Assembly (NCBI GenBank): GCA_030374765.1
Contig: JARGXX010000105.1
Location: forward strand, 372,001-436,000
DNA from: Agarophyton chilense
Taxonomy: Eukaryota; Rhodophyta; Florideophyceae; Gracilariales; Gracilariaceae
Direction of reading: 5' to 3'
DNA length: 64,000 nt
Of this stretch, positions 53,236 to 63,727 are shown one piece after another; the stretch's first letter is position 1; each line of letters opens with the position of its first letter. Made by a program: the position numbers and the translations under genes. Under the pieces are notes generated by a model. That model searched no databases and had not been told where the DNA came from. It saw only the letters and a list, made by a program, of their open reading frames with translations.

Positions 53236-53829
53236 ATGCCCACGTGGGGCGTGGCGTTCATTTCCGTATGGGCGCTTCTTTTCGTGCTTATTTTCTTCTT
53301 CACTGCGCGCGCCATCTACCGTCATCTGTCCGTGGGTCTCTACGCGCCGTCGGACACTCACAGTGCGTTTGTCACGCGTCCGCCGCGCCGCGCCGTGACG
53401 CCGTCGCAATCCGCTCTTCGTGAGCAGCAGCAGCAGCAGCAGCATCTCGCACACACCGTTCCGCACTGTTTCAACATGCATCATCGCTGCGTATGCACCA
53501 TATGTTTGGAGATGATTCAACAAACTCATTCTCATTCGGTAACAACCATCGTCACCTGCGGTCATGTGTTCCATTCATCGTGCATTGGGCTGTGGTTACG
53601 CACAAGTAACAAATGTCCAAACTGTCAATGTGTACCACTTTTGGCGTACCGTCCAAAGCATGTACACGACATGCAAACCCAAAAGTCGTTGGATACATGT
53701 CATAGTATTGTAGATCGACTTCGTCACAGTGGTTCTTTCGCACGTTCTGTATCACAGCCGCTACGACAATCACAACCTCTTCCTCCTCCTCCTCCGCCGC
53801 CGCCGCCGCCGCCGCAGCCGTGTCGCTGA
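53236..53829 (+). CDS. Membrane-anchored RING-H2 protein, probable E3 ubiquitin ligase
   Basis: 197 residues. One N-terminal hydrophobic segment (about 5-25, GVAFISVWALLFVLIFFFTA) and then a complete RING-H2: Cys87, Cys90, Cys108, His110, His113, Cys116, Cys127, Cys130 (CTICLEM...CGHVFHSSCIGLWLRTSNKCPNC). The Trp after the sixth ligand fits E2-binding RINGs. A six-Gln run precedes the RING and a twelve-Pro run ends the protein; both are coded by triplet repeats and may vary in length. The layout (one membrane span plus RING-H2) is that of ATL-type ligases, which ubiquitinate membrane or secretory substrates. An upstream in-frame extension is open to 52834, but it is low-complexity and less likely. 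Confidence 0.88.
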   Translation: MPTWGVAFISVWALLFVLIFFFTARAIYRHLSVGLYAPSDTHSAFVTRPPRRAVTPSQSALREQQQQQQHLAHTVPHCFNMHHRCVCTICLEMIQQTHSHSVTTIVTCGHVFHSSCIGLWLRTSNKCPNCQCVPLLAYRPKHVHDMQTQKSLDTCHSIVDRLRHSGSFARSVSQPLRQSQPLPPPPPPPPPPPQPCR

Positions 53830-54235
53830 GAGAGATGTACTTATTGCAGCTGGTACAATCCGCTGCGCCGTCTCTTCACCACAACGTATATGCTGCCACC
53901 ATAGCGTAAACTTTTTACCTACGCCACGTGAGCTGCCGCGAGCTACCATCACCGCCTACATCTGTACACTGTGTACACTGTAAAAGCACAACTACACAAA
54001 CAACACCGTCTACTGGCTGTCCCACGCACGCGCGCGCATTCAAAAATTACACCATCTTTCCGTTGCCCAATTCGCGCTTATGATCTGCGGGAGCACTCGC
54101 CGTGTGGTGGTGGCATTGCTCGCACGCGTTGCATTGCGCACTCGTGCCCCGTATTGTACATATCCCGTCGCCGTCCTCTCCGTCCACCACGCTAACATCT
54201 ACATAACCCACGTCCTTCTCTCCCCCCGAATAATG

Positions 54236-54243
54236 CATATAAA
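54236..54243 (+). promoter_or_regulatory. TATA-like box
   Basis: GCATATAAAACC, plus strand, about 480 bp before the hypothetical ORF at 54717. There is no independent evidence of a transcript. Confidence 0.3.
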
Positions 54244-54716
54244 ACCGCCCTTGCGGACAAACTCTCGTCCGCACACGTATACCAACGCTTCATCTTCGGG
54301 ACAAGAAGCTTTACGCACTCCCACACACACACTTTCAGCGAGACCGTCTCGCAAACAAACAAAAAAAAGGTTACAGACTGCAATTCCCGCTGTAATCTGT
54401 TCTTCGCCGTCGCTCGCACGACTTGCTGAGAAACTGCCGACGTGAGCATAAAACTCGCGTCCCACTCCCGCCTGAAATACACCCGCCGCTCCACGCCGCG
54501 CCGCGTGTCGGTGGAACATTGGAACTGCTTGTGTGTCGCCCATACATCCGTCGTTCTTTTTAAAGCGTTCATCCTTTTTTTTTGTCTGGTCCAGTCCACC
54601 GTTGCTCTTGTCTGCCTCGCGCTTGCCACCTCACACCATTCGCATCTTCCAGCCACCCCACACTTGAGAAACCATACATTTATTCTGCTGTACGCTCCAG
54701 TCCCCAAACCTCCGTA

Positions 54717-55412
54717 ATGCTCCACCAAATATCCACACACACCACCCATCATAAACGCCTTGTCATGTCACATAAAAAACATCAAAATCTGCCGCTACAC
54801 CGCTATCCCACATTTGCCCCATCGCCACACCGTCGCGTGGCGCTTGTCGTGGCGCCTGTCGCAGATAATCCCCCTCTGACCTATTTAGAGAGCCATTTCA
54901 TCCTTTTCGATCGTACATGTAAAAAACAACGCGTCCTACAGTACATATTTACATGTCCTCAACCATTTGCGCCCAACGCTCGCCTCAACCTTGTCCCACG
55001 CCCTTCTCCTCCTGAAAGAAATGCTTTCTCTTTCACTCTTTCACCCTCGTTTTCATACCATCATCCACCTGAGCCATATCTCAGTCCCCACCCGAGTCTC
55101 TTAGCACACACTCGCAACATGCAACCTCAACCCATTCTCGCCTCTTCAAACAAACTAACCACAACCGCCTCCTTCGCACCCATTCGCCAAATACATCATC
55201 GCGTGCTACCAAAACATTCTATATACAATTTCTGCGCGAGGCCTCAACAACCGAGACCTTTACAACATTCTCAACTCTGCTTGACGCCGGAACCCACTTT
55301 GTTTAATCTAATCCCCCCATGTCAGCAACCATGTGCGTCCTCACACATTCCACAACAATCCTTATATCTGCAAGTCCACTCAAAGAGACCAACTTTTGTA
55401 CGCAGCATTTGA
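54717..55412 (+). CDS. Hypothetical His/Pro/Ser-rich ORF, 231 codons
   Basis: Open from ATG 54717 (MLHQISTHTTHHKRL) to 55412. It is rich in His, Pro, Ser and Gln and has no recognised domain. The DNA is AC-rich, which by itself favours stop-free frames, so this may be non-coding. The region continues to 55585 with a (GCAGCT)-type self-complementary repeat. Nothing in the neighbours supports or excludes it. Confidence 0.25.
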   Translation: MLHQISTHTTHHKRLVMSHKKHQNLPLHRYPTFAPSPHRRVALVVAPVADNPPLTYLESHFILFDRTCKKQRVLQYIFTCPQPFAPNARLNLVPRPSPPERNAFSFTLSPSFSYHHPPEPYLSPHPSLLAHTRNMQPQPILASSNKLTTTASFAPIRQIHHRVLPKHSIYNFCARPQQPRPLQHSQLCLTPEPTLFNLIPPCQQPCASSHIPQQSLYLQVHSKRPTFVRSI

Positions 55413-55551
55413 GATCTCACCTCCCCAGTACCAAACATCGCTTTTGTTCAAGAATACCTCGGACCGACCCAGCTTGTGACCCCCTCTACACTGGTCCCAA
55501 GCGCTCAACATCCTCCGACAAACAAACACACGGAATAGCAGTAGCAGAAGG

Positions 55552-55585
55552 CAGCAGCAGCTGTAGCTGCAGCAGCTGCTGCAAT
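55552..55585. repeat. Self-complementary AGCTGC microsatellite
   Basis: GCAGCAGCAGCTGTAGCTGC continuing AGCAGCTGCTGC. It can fold as a hairpin. Confidence 0.6.
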
Positions 55586-55828
55586 GGCTTGTCCTCCCGT
55601 AGTGTTCTCGCAGCGTCAACAATAAACGAAAAACGCAATGGTCACAGCACACCTTCAGGCACGAGAAGGAACTCGCCACTGTGCTTATACATTTACTTGA
55701 GAATCATATCGGGCGTGAATCCACACCAATTAGCGCTTTCAGTACAGCCATTACGCCGGTCACATGGCAAACATGGCAATACAGGCTGAATAGCGAACTT
55801 AACACGCTCCTCTAGCACATTTCTCCAA

Positions 55829-56911
55829 TCACAATCCAAGCTCTCGTTTCATCTTTTGCAGCTCATCATCAATCGCAGCTTGCTGCGACTTGCTTCGGAT
55901 CTCCGACACAGACGTTCTGGCACCGTTAGTAATACCCTCAGCTGTGCGTTTTCTAGAGGCTTGTGTCCGACCGGAGCTTTTTTCCTGTTTCTGTTTGTTC
56001 CGCACAAAATCCAGTCTGTCTTCAATCTTGCTTAACCGCCGTTCTTGGTCGCGTACCAAAGATGCGGCTTTTGAGGCACGTTTTGAAAATCTGTCCGCAT
56101 CCTTTAGCAATTCCTCTTCTCGTTCACGCGCGGCATCGCGCACTTCATAATCCTTTTGGGCGTCAGCTCGGTCCCCACGTCTTTTCCAATCGCCAGCTCT
56201 TTGACGCAGGTTTTCCTCCTCCTCCTCAACCCTGGATTTTCTGGACCGGAGCTGCCGTAACACAAACTTGGCATCTTCGATTTCGGTTTCAAGCACATCA
56301 GCATCAGAACTGTTTAATACTTCGTTAAGACCATCATCGCTACCAACTCCAAATCCATCGACTTGCTTCTCCAGAAACTCAAAAAAATCGTCAACAACTC
56401 CGGTCGAACCGACAGCACCAGCCACACCCGAAAACAAGTCCGAGAAGATACTTCCAAGGCTGTCGTTAATATCGGAAGGCATAGGATTAGACTGGCGCCA
56501 TTTCTTGGCATACTGAGCGGCATCAAAGTCAAACCCGAATCCCTTTGCAAAAGAGTTGAAGCCAGATGATGTAGCTCGTTGCCTGTCATACGACGCTCGC
56601 TTAGATGGGTTAGAAAGTACTGCGTAAGCCTCCTGGATCCTCATGAATCGATCGCGTGCATTTGGCTCCTTACTGACGTCTGGGTGGTTCTTGAGTGCCG
56701 CTCTTCGGTACGCCCGCTTGATTGTTGAAGCATCTGATTCTTTTGGGATGCCTAAAACCTCGTATGGGTTTGCTGTGGCGACGACAGCACAGCGACGTGA
56801 GACATGGGGGCGTGGACGTCGAGGAGGTCGACGGCAGGAGCGCCCGAGTGCATTCGGACAGGCGCTGAGAACTGGCAGTGGGCTGATAAAGGCGGAATGC
56901 GCAAGGTGCAT
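55829..56911 (-). CDS. J-domain (DnaJ-type) co-chaperone, probably plastid-targeted
   Basis: 360 residues, single exon. The J domain is at about 48-115 with HPD at 76-78 (NPYEVLGIPKESD, ALKNHPDVSKE, FMRIQEAYAVLSNPSKRASYD), so it should stimulate an Hsp70. The first 45 residues are rich in Arg, Pro, Ser and Ala, lack acidic residues and have an early Phe (HSAFISP), as in red-algal plastid transit peptides. After the J domain comes a Gly/Asp/Phe-rich region (SIFSDLFSG, DDFFEFLEKQVDGFG) and a charged coiled coil of about 120 residues (200-320). No zinc fingers or C-terminal DnaJ barrel, so it is a type III J protein. The Hsp70 partner and client are unknown. Confidence 0.9.
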   Translation of the reverse strand: MHLAHSAFISPLPVLSACPNALGRSCRRPPRRPRPHVSRRCAVVATANPYEVLGIPKESDASTIKRAYRRAALKNHPDVSKEPNARDRFMRIQEAYAVLSNPSKRASYDRQRATSSGFNSFAKGFGFDFDAAQYAKKWRQSNPMPSDINDSLGSIFSDLFSGVAGAVGSTGVVDDFFEFLEKQVDGFGVGSDDGLNEVLNSSDADVLETEIEDAKFVLRQLRSRKSRVEEEEENLRQRAGDWKRRGDRADAQKDYEVRDAAREREEELLKDADRFSKRASKAASLVRDQERRLSKIEDRLDFVRNKQKQEKSSGRTQASRKRTAEGITNGARTSVSEIRSKSQQAAIDDELQKMKRELGL

Positions 56912-56954
56912 ATCGTTCTTCGGCTTCTTTCGAACTGGAAGCGGCTAGAGCGCA

Positions 56955-58310
56955 AGCTAGTTGACGGAGAATTGCGGACCGAGTGGCAGGAACTCCTGTA
57001 CCGTCTTACCCGGCGTCAACAACCGAGGGTGGATTAGGCCTGAGATATGGCGAAATTGATGCGCTGCTGACGAATGCAACCTTAGACCAACCAGCACAGC
57101 CACTTCACCGCACATTTCTCACCATCTGGCCCTGCCTGTCACCTTGGTAATAGGACTTTTGCACGCGTTTTACGGGAAGCGGTGTTCTACGTGTACATAT
57201 CACACGCCGTCCCCCGCCGGTGACCGTCACCACCCGCCTATAAAAGCTCATCGTCGTCCTCGCCATTGCTTTCTCCTCTCTCTCCGCCAACAAAGTCTTT
57301 TTTCTAACCTTCAACTGCAAAGACTTGTTATACGTTTTCCCGTAATGAAGAACTGTCCATGGTTTGTCGCGGGCCCTTGTTCTACGCGCTCGCGCTCTGG
57401 TGCCGCTGCGGAGTCCCTGTTTCCGACGGGTTGACTCCGGCAACGCCTAAGCGCTTAAGCTGTGTGGAAAATGACCGAAAGGTCGTTGGCCAATGCGTCA
57501 CTCTTTCGGAAAGATAGCCGAGCGGGGCATCATGCCGTTAACAAGAAATTGCCGAACACTCGCCTGTTTTCATTAGCACTGAAATACTCACCAGCAGTCG
57601 CCCGAACCGCGCGATGTTGCTACAGTCAACAAATCCGTAGTTGTAGACAATGATTTCGACGTATCATGAATTAATTCTCTTTGATTGTCCGACAGATACC
57701 GCACGGATTGTGCCAAGGCGAGTATAGATCTAAAGCGTCTCATTTAAACACCCCATCTAAACAATAACTCGGTAACATCCCATCTCTTAGATTATGACTT
57801 AGTAATCGAGCAAAACTCTTTGTAGATGGATTTGACAATCAGTATTGATGTTCCAGTGCAATTCTGCATGTCCACCACAGGCAATTCTCATCCTTTACAT
57901 CATCCTTGACGTAACCATCTCGACATTACGCCCTGAGAATGCAAGCTAGGTATGCCGAATACTGACGGGCTATCTCAACCGTCGCAGTTGTACACCTCCG
58001 TATCTGAGTTCCGTCAAGCTAACTTGGCTGTAACTCTATATCTTGAGCCAATACGCAAGTCGGGAAAAAATGCGTAGAGTAGCAAACATCGTAGTTGTCG
58101 GGCCTGAAATAGAAATAAAGCCTTCGGTCAACGGCAGTTTCACTAACACAAATCTAAAATTGAATCAAAGAGCCGAGAGATAGCTAACTATTGAGTCTGC
58201 GAAGCCGGCCAAGGTTGTGACGATATAAGACATTTTACGAAGGATCTAGTGTTCTACCCCTCCCCAAGGCCGACGGCAAAGCGTCCAATCCAACATCGAA
58301 GCGCACGACA
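56955..58310. other. Intergenic region between J-protein and HD-hydrolase genes
   Basis: No supported gene. A TATA-like CCTATAAAAGC on plus at 57236-57246 is followed by a pyrimidine-rich stretch and a 29-codon ORF (57344-57433), which could be a promoter and leader whose gene I cannot identify. The 112-codon minus ORF at 57105-57443 is Arg-rich and probably chance. Confidence 0.35.
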
Positions 58311-58883
58311 ATGAGTACAGCCGAAAGCTTCACGAACATGCTGGACTTTTTTCGCCTAATAGGGCGTCTGAAGACTACCAAGCGGACAGGTTGGGTACGC
58401 AGCAGAGTCATCCTACCTGAATCCATTTCAGATCATATGTATCGGATGGCGTTGATAGCCTTTACAATACCGCACAAAAACCGCGACCACTTGATCCGAA
58501 TGGCTTTGGTGCACGATCTGGCGGAATGCATTGTCGGTGATATTACGCCACATGACAACGTTTCAAAAGAACAAAAACGACAGATGGAAGACGACGCAAT
58601 GCGTCATATTCGCGATGATGTTCTGAAAGGAAGTCAAGCTGGAATAGAATTATATGAGTTGTGGAAGGAGTATGAAGATGGGACCACAGAAGAGGCAAAA
58701 CTCATGAAGGACATCGACAAGTTTGAAATGATTTTGCAAGCAGATGAATACGAACGTGCTCAGGATATCAAACTTCAAGAGTTTTTTGATAGCACGAGGG
58801 ATATCTTCGAAACTCAAGTCGTGAGTGGGCTTGACAAACAACTCCGCGAGGATAGAGGCAAAAACGCAACACCAGATGAGTAA
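58311..58883 (+). CDS. HD-domain hydrolase of the HDDC2/YfbR type (5'-deoxynucleotidase-like)
   Basis: 190 residues, single exon, typical length for HDDC2. HD metal ligands: His42 (SDHMYRMA), His68-Asp69 (LVHDLAECIVGDITP) and Asp134 or Asp136 (MKDIDKFEMILQADEYE). The text around HD and the EYE motif is the family signature. Relatives YfbR and YGK1/HDDC2 remove phosphate from deoxynucleoside 5'-monophosphates with a divalent metal, so a role in nucleotide-pool housekeeping is inferred. The C-terminus is charged and variable (QLREDRGKNATPDE). It is convergent with the coiled-coil gene downstream; stop codons are about 43 bp apart. Confidence 0.9.
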   Translation: MSTAESFTNMLDFFRLIGRLKTTKRTGWVRSRVILPESISDHMYRMALIAFTIPHKNRDHLIRMALVHDLAECIVGDITPHDNVSKEQKRQMEDDAMRHIRDDVLKGSQAGIELYELWKEYEDGTTEEAKLMKDIDKFEMILQADEYERAQDIKLQEFFDSTRDIFETQVVSGLDKQLREDRGKNATPDE

Positions 58884-58925
58884 ACAACCACTGCAGACTT
58901 TACACCATGGCGTGGTCGTGAAGCA

Positions 58926-59435
58926 TCATGTCTGCTTCTGGGTTGATGACGACTGCGATTGCAGAACCTTTGCCGTATGCAATATGGCATTGTTCAATCT
59001 TTCTGTAACCCTATTGAACTCTATAAGAACCGCATCAACGTTCCGCTCTTCTTCGAGGACATCGCTGGAAACATTGTACACACGGTTTTCTAGTGCTGCG
59101 AGTGCTTCTGGGTGCAATTGTTCCATGTCAAGAGGCTCATCCAGCACATGCTTTAGTCCATCGAATTCTATGACGTGATCCTCTGATTGTTCCAGGGTCT
59201 TTTCAAGAAAGCTTAGTTGTTGCATCCTCGCTGCTCTTGTCGCTGGCAGCGTACCTACAGACGAAAGAAGAGCGACCGTCTTAAACGCGGCTGCCATTTC
59301 ATCGGGGACGCTGCGTCGCAACTCTTTTTGTAGGACTGTCAAGTCTTTCATTAAGTTAATCTTCGACGGAGTTTCTCCGACTAGAGCTTCCAAACGAGAG
59401 AGGCGGAATTTCAAGGCTGCCAGATCGGTTTCCAT
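58926..59435 (-). CDS. Coiled-coil protein, weakly like dynactin subunit 3 (p24)
   Basis: 169 residues from Met at 59435 (METDLAALKFRLSRLEALVGE); the frame stays open to 59558 but the extra 41 residues look unlike the rest. Heptad pattern at 5-20 (LxxRLxxLExxV) and at about 125-155. The middle (VALLSSVGTLPATRAARMQQL) resembles the p24 segment in which a short Leu/Val run is followed by a His/Arg-Ala-Ala-Arg-Leu/Met-Gln-x-Leu helix, and the length is close to p24 (about 186). Dynactin serves cytoplasmic dynein. If the host is a red alga this would be unexpected, as those lack dynein. An unrelated coiled-coil protein is equally possible. Confidence 0.5.
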   Translation of the reverse strand: METDLAALKFRLSRLEALVGETPSKINLMKDLTVLQKELRRSVPDEMAAAFKTVALLSSVGTLPATRAARMQQLSFLEKTLEQSEDHVIEFDGLKHVLDEPLDMEQLHPEALAALENRVYNVSSDVLEEERNVDAVLIEFNRVTERLNNAILHTAKVLQSQSSSTQKQT

Positions 59436-59558
59436 GTTCGGGTCTTTCGCAAAATCCACTAAGTTCAGCGAACCCCTTTGTATTAAATCGTTTGAGTGGA
59501 CACGGTATAGTAACCACGGATACACACGAGTGCCGAAAAAGGGATGAACTAATTCCAT

Positions 59559-61380
59559 ACATAGACAGAAAACCTGAAAAAGAACCCAGCGCTCTTCAAA
59601 AATTGCATTTAATGCGTTGGCTTTGTATCCCTCTTACCCTCATTCCTTCTTGTCCACAATGTACTATCGTACTAGATGGATCAATTTTCGAACGAGTCGC
59701 CCGAACGAATAGGACGGCAATCGCCCACTGAGCAGGACGACAAATATTGTCGATACTCCACATCAAAGTTACAAATGACTTATGGTCTGTTTCACATTTA
59801 CTCGAACATTCCGGAAATTAGTATGTATTACTCCCGAGACTAGAGTATGATGACAATGGAAGGAACAAGTTCGCAAGGCTCTCAATCATCTCGGGATAGC
59901 ATCAGTGCTTTCTCACGGGCATTCCAGCTTATTCCTCATCACAAGGTCGGTACGTTTGCGGTTGTTATCAATAGCAACAAGCTAATGTCTAATGTGATCA
60001 TGAACATTTCCGACAAGAGTTAAGAACATATCCCTAACAGCTAACATTAATCAAAAAGCCACGCAATCTGAACCAAGTAACAAAGCAATCTACACCCCAA
60101 ATTCTTTAACCTTGCTTATGATCGCATTCCACCTTTCCCTGCTCCCTAAGAGTGATCCCCAATGCACTCTCATTCCTTTCGATTCTGCCTCGGCTTTTTT
60201 TTCTCAAAGCAGTCCCAACTCTTTCCCCTTCAAAATTATTGTTCTTGAAGCATTGTTGCAGCCAGATCTGAGTTCAGCTCAAACCCATCCTCCAAGTTCT
60301 GAGATATCCTTGTCTGCATCCACTGTCTTCCCAGACTCTTAATCGCGCTTCAATTTTCTTTTCATCTTCAATTCCATCATTCTATCTTTACTCTCTGACC
60401 CTCACCAGCTTCGTTTCTGTCAAACTTGTTCGTTTGTTTCCAAAAGGTTGGAATTCAACCTTTCCTTTTTCTATTAAAGTTACATGGCCTTCGCCTATTT
60501 CTTGAGGTAGAACTGAGGATGCACAAGTTTCCGTGTCCTGATAGCGTGTATTGCCCATCTTCGTTCTCATTTTTTACTCCCACCTTTCTTTTATGTTCAA
60601 AAATGGGTTTCCAGAGTATCAGTGTGTTCACTGAAGAAATTGACCGCTGCGTTCAAACTTTTGGTTTCATTGTGTCCGCAAACAACGCAGTATGCGTCTG
60701 TTGTTCCCACGAATTAAAACGACGTTGTCATTTAAGACTTTATGTAGACTTCCGCTTTCGGTCATTCCGATGCAGCAGAATTAGAATTCCTTGCAACAAT
60801 TTTGTGCTTGCGTTGACTCCGAATTCGCTACAACGAGCTTGATGTTGTTTCAGATTAGCCTCTGGGTTAACGCAAAAGGTAAGCGTCGCGTGTCCTTCTA
60901 GAGCTTCCTGAAGATTCTCCATGACATCGAAATCGCAATTTCTTGGCTACGTGTGAAGTAAGACCATGATTGTTGCATGATTTGAGAGTCCTGGAACGAC
61001 AAACACGGAAGCGCTGCTGCACAGGATGGCCAAGCTGTTTTGACCAAGCTACTCGTGGGCTTTGCGTCTACCGCAATTGGACGAGGGCTTAAGTCCCATC
61101 TTTGTCCATCATCGCATACCCCATTCGTAAATTTCGAGACCAACATGTCTACGAAACACGGCATGAGATTCTTGTTGCGTAATAGCTGCGCTTGTCTCCA
61201 AATTTTCCAGCTCCATCCTTGCCGATGAGCCCAAGTTCGGCTTCAATGTTTAATGTTTGACGCGGCCTTATTTTCTATCGTGCAAGTTTTCGTGAGATGC
61301 GGAGAGAGCTGCAAGGGCCGGGCACCCTTATCTTTATACATTGCCGGCATCCGCTTTTGTGCATCTCTATTCTCTTTGCG
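59559..61380. other. Gene-free stretch
   Basis: Several ORFs under 140 codons, none with a recognisable domain. The longest (60426-60842, plus) is Cys/Phe/Arg-rich without a zinc-finger spacing that fits a known family. Confidence 0.4.
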
Positions 61381-62538
61381 TCACGTTTCCATCTCGAACA
61401 TGAGGAGATAAAGGTGGCTTGTGTCACACGCACGTTGTATAGAAGAGCGCGTGATATGGTCATCATCCACGTGCCACCATTTGCTACTTGAGTCCGCGCA
61501 ATCAATGCCCCTCGTGCAGCTCTCCGGCGCTCTGAGGATGCAGTCGTAGTGGCTCCTGTACCCACTTGCGCTCCCAAAATGTCGAACGACGCTTCTCAAA
61601 GCGTAACAAACGTCCCCATGACCCTCCCCTCGGTACGGCGGTGTTATATTTACATATTTGTAGAACCACACTTGGGACCTCGTGATCGACACACCCCGCG
61701 ACCCGTAGGAGGCACGTTGTAATAGTATTATAAGCGCTTGTGGCAATCGCCATACTTCAGAGCAATGTAGATGTGTGCAGTTTTCCAGGCAACCTTCGCA
61801 AAACATTTCGACTCGAGTCCTGGAATACATGGCGTTCGTCACGAGCGACACAAGTGGTTTGGAGCTCTCTGCAATGGGCACGAGTATCACCGGGCTATCG
61901 GTAAGTGTAACCGGCGACGCATGCCCACAATTAAAGCAAAGATTCCATGAGGCTGTCGTTGAAATATAAGGTGGCAACTCTCTTCGCTTCCAATCCATCG
62001 TCATCTCTGTCCTTCCGATACAGAGCGGCGGCGTTTGCGCACCCTGCTTCACAAGAAACGCTGAGCGCTGTCGACATTGCTGCGGAGCTGCATTTACTGC
62101 GTCTTCGGCGAGCTCCAAAACGCGCAGCATGCTCTCATGAGCGTCCTGAGCATATCGTGATTTCCAGCCCGACTTTTCCAGCAGAGCGAGCACCGGCCTA
62201 GGATCCAGCCCACCGCAATGTTCTTTCGAGCTGGCCGCTTGCAAGAGGTAATGAGCCAATGTGGAAAGTGGGGGTCGCCACAACATGGGCTGATTCATCA
62301 CCCACGTTCTGACGCAGGACAGCGCGGAGAGCGCTGAAATAGTGGCGCCAAGGTGACAGGATTGTCCAGTGTTCCATAAGCCGCGCGGTTGCTTGAAGGT
62401 GACGGTTCGCTGTTTCCGTCGGGCAGATGAGCGTTTCCAAGGCGATTGCGAGTCCAACGGCATGTCGTCCAGATAGCTGCCTGCGAAGCGCGGGGCCACG
62501 ATGAGTAGCGAGCGATCAAGAAGAATTGGGAAGCTCAT
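61381..62538 (-). CDS. Ubiquitin-specific protease (USP, peptidase C19)
   Basis: 385 residues, single exon. Cys box GLWNTGQSCHLGATISAL with the catalytic Cys at 61. QDAHESMLRVLE (131-142) is the second USP box. A zinc-ribbon pair is at Cys201/Cys204 (CFNCG) and Cys247/Cys250 (CEGC). The His box is GYRSHYDCIL, with His330, then WWHVDDDHITR supplying the Asp. All triad positions are present, so it is probably active and removes ubiquitin from substrates. The Cys box has Thr-Gly-Gln-Ser-Cys where Asn-Gly-Asn-Thr-Cys is usual. It is short for a USP and nearly just the catalytic core, in the size range of USP30-like enzymes, but I cannot assign a subfamily. The N-terminal 50 residues are basic. 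Confidence 0.85.
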   Translation of the reverse strand: MSFPILLDRSLLIVAPRFAGSYLDDMPLDSQSPWKRSSARRKQRTVTFKQPRGLWNTGQSCHLGATISALSALSCVRTWVMNQPMLWRPPLSTLAHYLLQAASSKEHCGGLDPRPVLALLEKSGWKSRYAQDAHESMLRVLELAEDAVNAAPQQCRQRSAFLVKQGAQTPPLCIGRTEMTMDWKRRELPPYISTTASWNLCFNCGHASPVTLTDSPVILVPIAESSKPLVSLVTNAMYSRTRVEMFCEGCLENCTHLHCSEVWRLPQALIILLQRASYGSRGVSITRSQVWFYKYVNITPPYRGEGHGDVCYALRSVVRHFGSASGYRSHYDCILRAPESCTRGIDCADSSSKWWHVDDDHITRSSIQRACDTSHLYLLMFEMET

Positions 62539-62959
62539 TGCGTCTCACAACAATGGGCAGCGGGCGCTGGCGCAAGTGCGGATTTGTGTTTGACTCGAGG
62601 TGGATCGTAGCGAAGTTGTTCGCCTGCGATGAAGAAGACCACAGAAGTGCAGTGTGGCACGATGGCGCTGCGCTTCATTACTCGGCGATAAATATTGCAG
62701 CAACTCGGACGGTGCTCATCGTGATGTGGCGGCGATCTCGGGTGCAAGATAAATAGTTTGGATTCGGGCAACAGCAGACAGTGTGCTTGACCTGTGAGGG
62801 CAAGCGCTATGGTATGGCGGTGGAGGCGATCTCTATTTTGAAAGAGGGTCAAGGGGAAAAAAAAAGGCGGAAAAAATGGACTGCGAAGATGAAAAGCTAC
62901 AACTAGCTGGTTTACCACAATGAAATGCATGCAGTGAAATGCTTAGGCGATGAGGGCAA
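62539..62959. other. Intergenic, USP promoter and TPI 3' flank
   Basis: No gene seen. It holds an A-rich run (GGGAAAAAAAAAGGCGGAAAAAA, 62857-62878) shortly after the TPI stop codon. Confidence 0.4.
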
Positions 62960-63727
62960 TCAGGCCTTTGCCGAGTACGCATCGATAACGGAGACAAAGT
63001 CAGGTTTGAGAGAAGCGCCACCCACAAGGAATCCATCAATATCAGTCTGAGCGGCAAGATCGTTAGCATTGGCCGGTTTAACCGAGCCGCCATATATTAT
63101 GCGTGTGGAAGAAGCAACTTGGGCACTGACGTTGGAGGCAAGCCACTCGCGCAGGAACTTGTGAACCTCCTGGGCCTGTTCCGGGGTGGCAACCTTACCA
63201 GTACCAATGGCCCACACGGGCTCGTAGGCAATGACGACCTTGGACCAGTCGGAGACGTTTGCGGCAATGGCGGAAAGCTGTCTCTCGTTGACTTGCATGG
63301 TGTTTCCGGCCTCTCGCTCCTCCAAGAGCTCGCCGATGCAGGCGATGACGCTGATTCCCTTGGAGATGGCGTAGGCGGTCTTGTCGGCAACCACTTGGTC
63401 GGTCTCTTTGAAGATTGTGCGTCGCTCGGAATGGCCAAGGATGACCCAAGGGATGGCAGCATCGACGATCATGTCGGCGGCTATTTCGCCGGTGAAGGCG
63501 CCGGTTTTGAAGTAGGCGTCCTGCAGCGAAACATGGAAGTTTGTCGGGAGGAGATCGCGGGCGGTGAGGGCATAGATGGCCGGGGGCGCAATGACGATCT
63601 CGACGGGCTGGTCGTTGTACTTGGCGCCATCATCGGTGGACTTTTTCCACGCGGCGCACAGATCGGTGATAGTTTTGAAGGAGCCATTACATTTCCAGTT
63701 TCCGCCGACGAAGAAGGTGCGACCCAT
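62960..63727 (-). CDS. TPI: Triosephosphate isomerase
   Basis: 255 residues, single exon, normal length. It interconverts dihydroxyacetone phosphate and glyceraldehyde 3-phosphate. Active-site residues are in place: Lys12 (GGNWKCNG), His99 (ILGHSERR), Glu169 (AYEPVWAIGTGK), then the flexible loop and phosphate-binding YGGSVKPANA and GFLVGGASL. No N-terminal extension precedes MGRTFFVGGNWK, so it is the cytosolic glycolytic form. The ATG is the only start that gives the conserved N-terminus. The upstream 270 bp (63728-64000) is GC-rich with GCGCGC runs and no TATA box that I can see. Confidence 0.97.
   Translation of the reverse strand: MGRTFFVGGNWKCNGSFKTITDLCAAWKKSTDDGAKYNDQPVEIVIAPPAIYALTARDLLPTNFHVSLQDAYFKTGAFTGEIAADMIVDAAIPWVILGHSERRTIFKETDQVVADKTAYAISKGISVIACIGELLEEREAGNTMQVNERQLSAIAANVSDWSKVVIAYEPVWAIGTGKVATPEQAQEVHKFLREWLASNVSAQVASSTRIIYGGSVKPANANDLAAQTDIDGFLVGGASLKPDFVSVIDAYSAKA

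Noticed and set aside
54192-54752. 186-codon minus ORF upstream of the His/Pro-rich ORF
   Set aside because: No domain, overlaps a TATA-like element and other frames equally long; composition looks random.
57105-57443. 112-codon Arg/Lys-rich minus ORF
   Set aside because: Overlaps a plus-strand TATA-like promoter region, no recognisable domain, Arg-rich from local GC content.
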